Positions 8,335-16,800 of a stretch of DNA of 45,685 nucleotides are shown here, piece after piece. Source of the DNA: Alkalihalobacillus pseudalcaliphilus. Its GTDB lineage: Bacteria > Bacillota > Bacilli > Bacillales > Bacillaceae_D. The position numbers were made by a program, and so were the translations under genes. The DNA is taken from positions 317,176 to 362,860 of the forward strand of contig LFJO01000002.1 in NCBI GenBank assembly GCA_001038565.1, given 5' to 3'. The notes under the pieces were generated by a model that ran no database searches, had not been told where the DNA came from, and saw nothing but the letters and a program-made list of their open reading frames with translations. How positions within the stretch are numbered: the first letter of the stretch is position 1; the number at the start of each line of letters is the position of its first letter.

Positions 8335-8360
8335 GGGAGACCCTCTCTCTTTCTTTTTTT
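8326..8360 (+). terminator. hairpin after the collagen-like gene
   Basis: GGAGAG plus GGG (8326-8337) can pair with CCC plus TCTCTC (8341-8349), followed by a T-rich tract to 8360. The stop codon of the collagen-like gene lies in the stem. It probably attenuates transcription before the chaperone and tape-measure genes. Confidence 0.6.
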
Positions 8361-8373
8361 ATGAGGTGAAATT

Positions 8374-8826
8374 ATGACAAAACGATTTGAAACGATCACG
8401 TTGAAACACTCCGAAATGATTGAGGAAAACGGTGAATTTAAACAGGTCTTTGTTAATGAACAGAAACTACCTGCTACCATTACGAACTATTCCATGCATT
8501 TAGGTGAGAAGTTAGGACTTATTAAATCATCCAACATTACAGATTTAGCGGACTTGGACGCTGTTTTTCGATCTGCTTTAGACCCAGAAGCTAACAGGGA
8601 AGAAGCGTTGAAAGGCGTTGACACAACTAAATATTTGAAGGTTATATATCTCTCGATTATGGGAGTTAACCCAGGGTTAGACCTCACCTATGAGCAATTT
8701 ACGCATTTATACCATGAGGATATACCAACAACCATTGAAACGTATGGTGCTCTTGTTTTGGCAACGATGCCTGTTGACCAGAACGCCTTTGCCGATGCTT
8801 TCAAAGAAACTACAAAAAAAAAGTAG
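8374..8826 (+). CDS. tail assembly chaperone, short form (gpG-like)
   Basis: 150 aa when read in one frame. It occupies the slot between tail tube and tape measure where lambda-like phages make G and G-T chaperones that coat the tape measure during tail assembly. The protein is alpha/beta and acidic (MTKRFETITLKHSEMIEENG; later YEQFTHLYHEDIPTTIETYG) and ends in KKK because the stop follows a nine-A run. The short form is the main product expected; the long form is annotated separately. ATG 8374 follows GAGGTG. Confidence 0.8.
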   Translation: MTKRFETITLKHSEMIEENGEFKQVFVNEQKLPATITNYSMHLGEKLGLIKSSNITDLADLDAVFRSALDPEANREEALKGVDTTKYLKVIYLSIMGVNPGLDLTYEQFTHLYHEDIPTTIETYGALVLATMPVDQNAFADAFKETTKKK

Positions 8827-9008
8827 ACAACGAAGTCAAACAACCAGAACTAAAAGTTGAATGTGTTGAAGATCGGTATGTGCTCTATTGTTTGATAAGT
8901 GGAATAGAAGAGAAAATTTTTTGGCACTATCCAATAGTTAGTGTCGAACGAATTTACCAAGGAAAACAAGCGTATGACGGATGGAAAAATAATCCCCAGC
9001 CGAAATAG
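8374..9008 (+). CDS. tail assembly chaperone, -1 frameshift product (gpG-T-like)
   Basis: Reading the first 150 codons in frame and then slipping back one base at 8823 opens 61 more codons to TAG 9006. The added part begins VDNEVKQPELKV and contains VLYCLISGIEEKIFWHYPI and YQGKQAYDGW, a proper globular-looking domain that has no start of its own. This is the classic arrangement of lambda-type G and G-T tail chaperones, in which a small fraction of ribosomes produce the fusion. The joint is the A-A-A run described at 8814-8823. The long form ends just before the tape-measure gene. Confidence is high for the frameshift and lower for its rate. Confidence 0.85.
8814..8823 (+). promoter_or_regulatory. 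-1 ribosomal slippery site
   Basis: Nine A bases and a G end with the heptamer A-AAA-AAG (8817-8823) in exactly the phase needed (P-site AAA, A-site AAG), followed at once by the zero-frame stop TAG. This heptamer is one of the most slippery known in bacteria. I did not identify a clear stimulatory stem or upstream Shine-Dalgarno helper. Confidence 0.85.
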
Positions 9009-9020
9009 GCTTGTTTTTTT
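8997..9020 (+). terminator. weak hairpin before the tape measure
   Basis: AGCC and GGCT pair around the frameshift-ORF stop and are followed by TTGTTTTTTT. The four-base stem is short, so this is at most an attenuator. Confidence 0.35.
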
Positions 9021-9037
9021 ATGAGAGGGGTGAGCAT

Positions 9038-12000
9038 GTGGCAAGGCAATCAGAGGTAAAAGTTAAGTTTAGTGTTTTTAATGAAGAATATAAAAAAGGC
9101 ATGGAAGAAATCAATCAAGCCAATTCCAAGATGAAGAACGAGATGAAGCTAACCGAAACGCAGATGAAACACTCATCCACTGAAACGGAGAAGCTGGAAC
9201 ATAAGGTCAAACGTCTTGGAAATGAAAAAGAGAATGTCGGTAAGAAAATTGAACTGACTGAGAAGCAACTCGAAAAAGCCAAAGAAATGTACGGTGAAAA
9301 CTCCGAAGAAGCAGATAAACTTGCGAATGATTTAGTCAAATTGCAAACGAGTGAACAACGTTTAGAAAATGCGATTATTGACACCAATCAAGAAATAGAA
9401 GCACAACAAGCAGCTATGAGTGACACGTCTTCACCTGAGAAATACAAGAAGTCTTTGGAAGAAGTCGGACAGGCAACACAAGAAATCGGTCAAAAAGTGC
9501 AAGATGCAGGGAAGACTCTCAATGATTTTGGGAATTGGTACTCGACAAGAGTAACAGCTCCGATAGTTGCAGGTGGTGCCGCTGTCTTTAAGGCATCGAT
9601 GGATTTTGAGTCAGCTTTTGCTAATTTTAGAAAAGTAACAGATGCAACAGAAGAAGAGTTTGCGACATTTAACCAGGCGTTTAGGGATTTAGCCAAAGTC
9701 ATCCCAGTATCAACAGAAGAGATCGCCAACACAGCCGCAGCCGCATCTCAGCTTGGGATCGAGAAAGAAAATGTATTAGGATTTACAGAAAACATGTTAG
9801 CTATGGGCGTTGCCTCCGACATGACGAGCGAAACGGCCGCTTTTGCATTTGCGAGGTTGGCAAATATCACAGGTATGGCTCAAGATGACTTTGATCGTCT
9901 TGGGTCTACTGTTGTTGATCTAGGTAATAACTTTGCCGCTACTGAATCTGAAATCGCCAATATGGCTTTGCGTATTGCGGGGGCTGGAAGTCAGATTAAC
10001 ATGAGCGAAGCGGATATTCTTGGATTTTCAACCGCCCTTTCTTCTGTTGGTATTCGGGCAGAAATGGGTGGGTCTGCCATTTCTAAATTAATGATCAATA
10101 TGGCAGCAAGTGTCGAAATGGGAGGCGAAGATTTAAAAGAGTTTGCACGTATTGCGGGTATGTCTGTAGAAAATTTCAGGAAAGCCTTTGAAGAAGACGC
10201 AGCTACAGCTATATTTACTTTTCTTGGCGGCCTTGGTGATTTGTCAGAACAGGGTGAATCAGCATTCAAGATCATTGATGATTTAGGCATGTCAGAAATC
10301 CGTTTACGTGACACAATTTTAAGGTCATCTAACGCCAGTGAAATGGCAACGTCAGCTTTAAAAACAGCGAATGAGGCTTGGGCTGAAAACTCTGCTTTAC
10401 AAAACGAGGCGGCAGAAAGATACGCTACTACTGAGTCTCAATTGATCATGATGTGGAACCGCATCAAAGATGTAGCCATTACTTTAGGTAATGCGTTAGT
10501 ACCAGCGGTGATGGGTGCCCTTGATGCGATGGAACCATTTTTCGAAAAGATTGAGGATGTGGCTAATGGTTTTGCTGAAATGGACGAGGAACAGCAAAGG
10601 AATATCCTGAAATTGATTGCTCTTGTTGCCGCTGTTGGTCCAGCCGCTAAGGTATTGGGTGGCTTGTTTACGGTCATAGGTGGCGGTATTAAGATTGTAG
10701 GCTCTTTGACTACGGCTATTGGTGCGACAAAGGGTGCTGGGTTAGTGGCGAGATTAGTCGCTCTTGCTCCTGTTGGTGGCCCTGTTGCTCTTGCTATTGC
10801 TGGTATTACGGGGTTAGGTGTTGCTATTTATAATTTGACGAAGGATACGGATAAAGCAACCGAAGTAAACCTTGATATGGCTCAAAGCTTGATTGACCAG
10901 CACAAAGAGCTTGAAGCGGCAGCGGAGGGTTACTCGAAATTAAGAGACGAGTCAAAACTTACAACAAAAGAATTTGGTGAACTCCTTGATATTAGAAAAG
11001 AAATGGCTTCTAATCCAGAAGAAGAGGCTTTTAAAGAATTAGAGAAGCGATATGAGGAACTGCGAAAAAAATCAGGAATGTCGAATGAACAGCTTGATAA
11101 AATGATTGGGTATAACCAAGTAATTGTTGAAAATGCACCTCAGACCGCGGAAGCTCATTCTGCTCAAGGTGAAGCCATCGCGGGTGTAAATGAAAAATTA
11201 GAGGATCACATCCGACTCCTTCATGATATGGCTGTTGAAGAGATTGAATTGGAACACGCCAAGTGGCTTGTGAAGCGAAGTGAACTACTTGATACGATAA
11301 AAGATTCAGAGCTTGAGATAGAGCAGATTAATAAGCGACTTTTAGGTTTGGATGAGTTAAACGCGCTTGGAAAAGATGGTATAGAAGCTAGATTGGATGA
11401 GATTTCTAATCAATATTTCAATCAAGAAAATACTCAAGAAGAATTAAAGAGGTTGGATGAAGAAAGAATTTATTTGACAGGTGTTCAAAATGAAGGGCTT
11501 GCTGAAACAAGAGTGAAGCTCCTTGAGCAACGAAATGAACACCTTGGAATAATCGATGCTACAAAAGAAGAACTTGAGCTTGGTAAAGAGGTTGAAAGTT
11601 TATATGCTGAAATCCACTTAGACAAGCTGAATATCAATGAAGCAGGTCAAGAAGGTGTTGACATTGCTAAGAAGCAACTGGATGAGAAAATCAAAGAACG
11701 CGACTTGTTGAACGAGCAATTAGGCAAAGAAGAACATAAGGATGCTATTTTACGAGAACAATTAGATGTATTGAATAAGCAAATAGGAGACTATCAATCT
11801 ATCCTTGGTCTTATCAATGACACGACAGATTTGAACGCAGAGACACTTGATAAAGAAAGAAAGCGTCAAGATGTGGTCAAACAAATTACTGATGATTTCC
11901 GCGAACAGCGCGGTGCTCTAGGTGCTTTGAAAAGTGGACAAGAAGAAAATAACCGCACCATCAAACAAGGCGAAGAAAACGCCAAGAAAATGAACGATGA

Positions 12001-12589
12001 ACTCAAAAAAGATGTCAAGAAAGATGTTGAAGTGACGGACAACGGTACAGCGAAAAAGGTACACGATGAAGCGGTCAAGCCAGCTACAAAGTCCGTTACT
12101 CTTAATGCCGCTTGGACAGGCGTACAGGCTGGGTTACGTCTTGCTATGTCAACTATGCGTATGCCAGCTTACGCTAAGGGTACCGATCATCATCCTGGTG
12201 GTCCTGCTCTTTTAGGCGATGGTGGAGGCCCCGAATTAGTGCGAGAGGGTCGCAAATGGTCTATTGCTGATTTAGGCGTGTACAACTTACAGCGTGGTGC
12301 TCAAGTCTTTACACACGAGCAATCACTCAAGATTGTAAAAGGGATCAAAAATTTACCTGCGTATGCAAGTGGTGTCGGAGTGAGTGGTGCACTTGCCGCT
12401 CAGCTTAATCAATTGAGCTTAAATGTTGCCTCTACTCTACCTAATCCAATGGGAGATAGGCAAATCAACATAGAGGCATCTGACGTTATTCTTGAGGGGC
12501 GTGTTGTAGGTCAAATTATTTGGAGACCAGTAAAAGAGCATATTGACAGGAGCAATGGCAGAGCAAGCAAAATGCCGAGAGGGAGGTGA
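9038..12589 (+). CDS. phage tail tape measure protein (TP901 family)
   Basis: 1,183 aa; its length sets the tail length. GTG 9038 has GAGAGGGGTGAG ahead and gives the usual MARQSEVKVKFSV start; the frame stays open back to 9011. Residues 20-150 are coiled coil. A TP901-type core follows (about 180-500; MDFESAFANFRKVTDATEEEF, then STEEIANTAAAASQLGI). Residues about 525-600 hold long hydrophobic glycine/alanine-rich segments that could enter the membrane during injection. Residues 620-1,000 are again coiled coil. The C-terminal part (DHHPGGPALLGDGGGPELV) is common in Gram-positive siphophage tape measures. No lytic domain was seen. Confidence 0.95.
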   Translation: MARQSEVKVKFSVFNEEYKKGMEEINQANSKMKNEMKLTETQMKHSSTETEKLEHKVKRLGNEKENVGKKIELTEKQLEKAKEMYGENSEEADKLANDLVKLQTSEQRLENAIIDTNQEIEAQQAAMSDTSSPEKYKKSLEEVGQATQEIGQKVQDAGKTLNDFGNWYSTRVTAPIVAGGAAVFKASMDFESAFANFRKVTDATEEEFATFNQAFRDLAKVIPVSTEEIANTAAAASQLGIEKENVLGFTENMLAMGVASDMTSETAAFAFARLANITGMAQDDFDRLGSTVVDLGNNFAATESEIANMALRIAGAGSQINMSEADILGFSTALSSVGIRAEMGGSAISKLMINMAASVEMGGEDLKEFARIAGMSVENFRKAFEEDAATAIFTFLGGLGDLSEQGESAFKIIDDLGMSEIRLRDTILRSSNASEMATSALKTANEAWAENSALQNEAAERYATTESQLIMMWNRIKDVAITLGNALVPAVMGALDAMEPFFEKIEDVANGFAEMDEEQQRNILKLIALVAAVGPAAKVLGGLFTVIGGGIKIVGSLTTAIGATKGAGLVARLVALAPVGGPVALAIAGITGLGVAIYNLTKDTDKATEVNLDMAQSLIDQHKELEAAAEGYSKLRDESKLTTKEFGELLDIRKEMASNPEEEAFKELEKRYEELRKKSGMSNEQLDKMIGYNQVIVENAPQTAEAHSAQGEAIAGVNEKLEDHIRLLHDMAVEEIELEHAKWLVKRSELLDTIKDSELEIEQINKRLLGLDELNALGKDGIEARLDEISNQYFNQENTQEELKRLDEERIYLTGVQNEGLAETRVKLLEQRNEHLGIIDATKEELELGKEVESLYAEIHLDKLNINEAGQEGVDIAKKQLDEKIKERDLLNEQLGKEEHKDAILREQLDVLNKQIGDYQSILGLINDTTDLNAETLDKERKRQDVVKQITDDFREQRGALGALKSGQEENNRTIKQGEENAKKMNDELKKDVKKDVEVTDNGTAKKVHDEAVKPATKSVTLNAAWTGVQAGLRLAMSTMRMPAYAKGTDHHPGGPALLGDGGGPELVREGRKWSIADLGVYNLQRGAQVFTHEQSLKIVKGIKNLPAYASGVGVSGALAAQLNQLSLNVASTLPNPMGDRQINIEASDVILEGRVVGQIIWRPVKEHIDRSNGRASKMPRGR

Positions 12590-12593
12590 TTAA

Positions 12594-13331
12594 TTGATTA
12601 GTCCATTAAATTTTAAGTTGATACATTCCAACGGACAAGTCTATGACATGCACCAGTTAGGATGGTGGGTGGAGAGTTTTCACATTCATTCGCCTAATGC
12701 GATCCGAGATATTCAATATGCGGGTAAAAAAGAGAGGTTGAAAAGAACGAGAAAAGGTAGTCGTCTTGTTAATATTGTAGTGCAAATAGAGCAATCGACA
12801 CTGAAAAGATTAGACGAGCAAAAGCACCTTTTCTTTACCGCTTTTCTTTCGGACGATCCAATCAAGATAGTGCGTGATATTACACCTGACCGTCATATCC
12901 TTGTGTACCAAGAGGGTAGTTATGACATCGACAATTTAACAGATAGTGATGGGGTTTTTAGCTTATCCTTGAGGATGCTAGAGCCTTTTTTGTTTGGCTC
13001 CCAAAACCAACTATCCATAACCACATCATACGCCAACCGCACCGTAACAGGGCAAGTAGAGACACCGTGGGTGAGCCGTACTGTGTTTCCCGCTGCTGCT
13101 ACAAGCTTTTGGTTAGAAAAAGACCAGGTGGGGAGGATATCTCTGCCTTTTAGCTTTATCCAAGGCGACATCTTGGAACTAGATTACAAGATGCGTAAAG
13201 TCACGTTAAACGGAGTTGCACGACCAGAGCTTTTATCGATGCAGTCACGGTGGTTTGACCTTAAGCCAGGGGCTAATCGGATGAGGGCGAGTCATGCGAC
13301 GACTGTTACTTATGTTGAGAGATTTTATTAA
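12594..13331 (+). CDS. distal tail protein (Dit)
   Basis: 245 aa, at the expected place directly after the tape measure. Dit forms the hexameric hub joining tail tube to the receptor-binding tip. TTG 12594 follows GGGAGGTGAT. The N-terminal half (LNFKLIHSNGQVYDM, then RDIQYAGKKERLKRTRKG) and the C-terminal galectin-like half (SFIQGDILELDYKMRKVTLNG; WFDLKPGANRMRAS) follow the SPP1 gp19.1/Sipho_tail pattern. No extra carbohydrate-binding insertion is evident from the length. Confidence 0.9.
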   Translation: MISPLNFKLIHSNGQVYDMHQLGWWVESFHIHSPNAIRDIQYAGKKERLKRTRKGSRLVNIVVQIEQSTLKRLDEQKHLFFTAFLSDDPIKIVRDITPDRHILVYQEGSYDIDNLTDSDGVFSLSLRMLEPFLFGSQNQLSITTSYANRTVTGQVETPWVSRTVFPAAATSFWLEKDQVGRISLPFSFIQGDILELDYKMRKVTLNGVARPELLSMQSRWFDLKPGANRMRASHATTVTYVERFY

Positions 13332-13348
13332 AATTAGGAGGGGTTAGG

Positions 13349-13543
13349 ATGAGTGAAAAATCAAAAGTAGATCAATTACGTGAAATGACAAAAGAATGGT
13401 CAAATGGGGCTGTTATGGTAGCTATAAATGAAGAGCTCCACCTTGCTAAAACTACGGAAGAAAAGGTGGAGTTACTTCAATATAAATCTGATGTTTTAGA
13501 GTTTTCATCATACGGTAGAACTTTTAACGTAATGGACGATTAA
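13349..13543 (+). CDS. hypothetical small phage protein
   Basis: 64 aa, helical and charged (MSEKSKVDQLREMTKEW start), with its own AGGAGGGG ribosome site. I do not recognise it. It ends tail to tail with the minus-strand gene that follows: the two stop codons share the four bases TTAA (13540-13543). It is not one of the standard tail genes and interrupts the Dit-to-Tal order, so it is probably an accessory (moron-like) gene. Confidence 0.7.
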   Translation: MSEKSKVDQLREMTKEWSNGAVMVAINEELHLAKTTEEKVELLQYKSDVLEFSSYGRTFNVMDD

Positions 13544-13740
13544 GGTCTAGGGTACCTTCGTGCTCTTGCGTTTGCTCTATCTTGTTTTTTAGTAACTTCT
13601 TTTACAAAATCACCGTTTAATAGATGGCTTTCGAAATGACGAAATAAATCAATTAAAACTAATTCTAACTTTTCATCTTGTACGTTATGTTTCTGCATAA
13701 CACTACGTACAGTATCATCAAATTTTTTTATACTAATCAC
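13540..13740 (-). CDS. hypothetical minus-strand gene inside the tail module
   Basis: 66 aa, starting at GTG (base 13740 reading leftward) after GAAGGGGGTG; another in-frame GTG lies three codons upstream. The protein starts VISIKKFDDTVRSVMQKHNV and ends in a basic tail (ANARARRYPRP). The opening beta-strand and amphipathic helices recall small ribbon-helix-helix type DNA-binding proteins, but this is only a resemblance. It runs against the late operon, so it is likely expressed from its own promoter in the lysogen. Function unknown. Confidence 0.6.
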   Translation of the reverse strand: MISIKKFDDTVRSVMQKHNVQDEKLELVLIDLFRHFESHLLNGDFVKEVTKKQDRANARARRYPRP

Positions 13741-13759
13741 TTTTTTCACCCCCTTCAAT

Positions 13760-13786
13760 AGACCTATTTCGACAGGGGGTCTTTTA
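13760..13786 (+). terminator. hairpin before the tail endopeptidase gene
   Basis: AGACC (13760-13764) pairs with GGTCT (13778-13782), followed by TTTTAT. It lies upstream of the minus-strand gene's start and just ahead of the tail fibre gene; it may attenuate late transcription. Confidence 0.45.
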
Positions 13787-13810
13787 TATCCTGTAGAAAG
13801 GAGGAAAAAC

Positions 13811-16800
13811 ATGTCAGAAATCTATATCTTAGATCGAGACGATAATCTATTAACTACCATAAACGAGGAAACAGGGCTTGTTAGCACAAGGTTTAGGGAT
13901 GAACTTAACCAAGTAGCTAGCGAGCCTTTTGTATTTGTCATTGATGCCGATACACCGAACGCAGCCTATGTCAAAGAGGAAAATCAAGTAGTCTTTAGGG
14001 ATAAGGAAGGCGATTTGCGTCTATATGTCATTAAGGAAATTGACGACTATGATAACGACAATGGTCCTGAAACCAGCGCTCTTTGTCTACCTGCTTTTAT
14101 CGACGAATTGAGCAACCATGTCGTAGAGGATCGTCGCTTTGTTGACCAAACACCACAGGTTGCCATGTCTGCTGCGGTGCAAGGAACACGTTGGCGAGCA
14201 ATAGTTGAGGGTACTTTTGGTACAGCTACCACCAATTTTTATTACATTACATCTGTGGACGCTATATGGAAAACCCGTAACACATGGGGCGGTGATATTA
14301 AAGATGTCGTGTTGTTTGATGCTCAAAATAATATCTCAGCTCGTCAAGTCAAGCTCATGCAAAGGCTAGGAGCTGACCGCGGCAAACGTTTTGAAAATGA
14401 CCATGACATCGAAGAGATACAGCGAGTTATTTTGTCCTATCCAAAAACAGCTTTGTTTGGTCGTGGCTCGTCTTTACCGATTGAGGATGACGAGGGGAAC
14501 GAGACAGGCGGTCATAGTCGTTTAATTGATTTTGCGGATGTGGTGTGGTCAGTGGCAAATGGCGACCCTGTTAACAAGCCAAGAGGGCAAAAGTGGGTTG
14601 GCTCTCCATCTGCTTTGTCTCAGTACGGTTACCAACAAAATGGCGGGAGGTTGCATCGTTACGGTATTTGGCAAGATAGTAGCATTGAGGACCCTGAGGA
14701 GCTATTGAGGGCAACGTGGGAGCAGTTGCAGTCAGCTAAAGAACCAGAAGTAAACTACCGCATGTCTGTGCAAATGTTAGAATCAATACCTGGTCATGAG
14801 CACGAGAAGGTCCAGCTTGGCGATACCGTCAGAGCCTTTGACCGTGAGTTTGCTAGACCTATTGAGGTGCAGGCTCGTGTTATTGCGATTGAGTATGATT
14901 TGCTCGACATCGAGGGCACCGCTGTTGTTGAGATTGGGCAGTTTTTATCCGTCAATCAGCCAGATGATCGCCTAGACCGCATTGAAGAAACGATCAATAA
15001 TAACCGCGGGAAATGGGAGTCAGAAGCAAGACCAATCACAAATGACCGTTTTCCCGACATAAAGCCACCAGCTCCCGTCATCACTGATTGTGATGGCTTA
15101 TTTAAATCAATTAATATCTGGTGGTCATTTAACCAAGAATTGTATGTCAATCAGTATGAGCTGTACGCGTCACAGGTACAAGGGTTTACTCCATCCCCTG
15201 AGCATCTTATTTTTCGTGGTAATAGTAACGGATATAATCACGCAGTAGATGCCGACCAACAATGGTATTACCGTGTGCGTGCTCTTAATACTCACGGTCG
15301 CCCATCTGATTTTAGTGCTGAGGCAATGGCATCCACTGTACGCATTTTGACGGAAGATATTATGTTTGGGCCCGAACTTGCGGAAAGAATGCGTGAATTG
15401 CATCGTGAAGCGGATTTGATTGGCGAAAATGGTATTAATTTTGAAAATATCCGCCAAGAGGTTTTAGATCGTATACAAGCAGATGCCAAAGTCTACACCG
15501 ACCAAGAGATACAACACACCGAAAATGCGTTAATGTCTGAGCTTGCAGACAGGGCAAAGCTTGAGTATGTGGATGGTCGTTTTTCTTTTATCGAGGGTGA
15601 TGTTGATAGTTTAGACAAGAGGGCAGAAGATTTACTAAAAAAAGTGAATGATAACGCTGATTTGTTAGCTGAGCAAGATGGGCGAATTATCTCAGTTACA
15701 ACTGAAATAGACACGGTTAAAGGTTCTTTAAGTGCAACGATTGACACTATTAGCAGAGTGGAAGGCAATGTCAATGCGGTTGAAAATACGGTTGTCAATT
15801 TGTCCGCGGATGTTGGTGGCATAAGAACTAGTGTTAGCACGTTGCGTACTGATTTCGATAAGTTGGAGATTGGTGGACGCAATCTAGCAAGTAAAAATGC
15901 TCTTGATTTTCACAATCCTGCATTCGGTTCATGGGATGGATACAAAGCTACAATTAACACCCCAAGTAACGGTGGTATTAGAATCAGGGTTGACCAAATA
16001 CCCCAAATAGAAGTTGGAAGAAGTTATATTCTGTCTTTCAAAGTCAAGAAAATTAGCGGTTCTATTACATCTATGGCTGGTCATGCTACTGGATGGACTA
16101 GTTTGAGTGTGTGGAGGAACGGTGTAAATGTAAATGGTTGGTGGAGTGGAGGGATTGCAGACAATCCTTATCCAAACGATGACAAAACTTATCAATATCA
16201 CGTTTATTTACGATTTGATGGAGGGTCTAGCAATGACGATTTATATATCCAGCCAAATAGAAGTCATTATGGAATCCCCTATGTCGCAGAATTATGGGAT
16301 ATCCAACTAGAAGAAGGTACAAAGCCTACTCCGTGGCGACCCGCACATGAAGACGCTGATAATAGAATCACAGCAACGGAGACAACCCTCAGCGTTCTTG
16401 ATGGAAGAATCGAAGCCAAAGCAGAACAAACGGAAATCACACGGATAGATGGAAATATTACAGGCGTGACTAATAGAATTGGAGTTTTAGAAGTATCATC
16501 AAGTCAATTCACTTCACGCATTAGTAGCCTAGAGGCTGATTTTGGAAATTTGGAGATTGGTGGAACAAATTTAGCTATAGATAGTAATTCATTCCCTGCA
16601 AGTGGGTATCAAGGTGTATCTGTAACAAGAACCACAGGTATATCTGTAAGCGAATGGGGTGCGACTGATGCAACAAGATTAGTCATATCGGGTGATGCTA
16701 GTGGTGGGAGTACGATAAAGGTAGTAAAATCACTATTAACAAATCCTAGACCGTTAATAGGACAAAGATACACAGGATCAGTTTGGATAAAAAATACTGG

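Noticed and set aside
9115-10677. Several long minus-strand frames opposite the tape measure
   Set aside because: Shadows of codon use in the tape-measure gene; no ribosome sites or recognisable domains.
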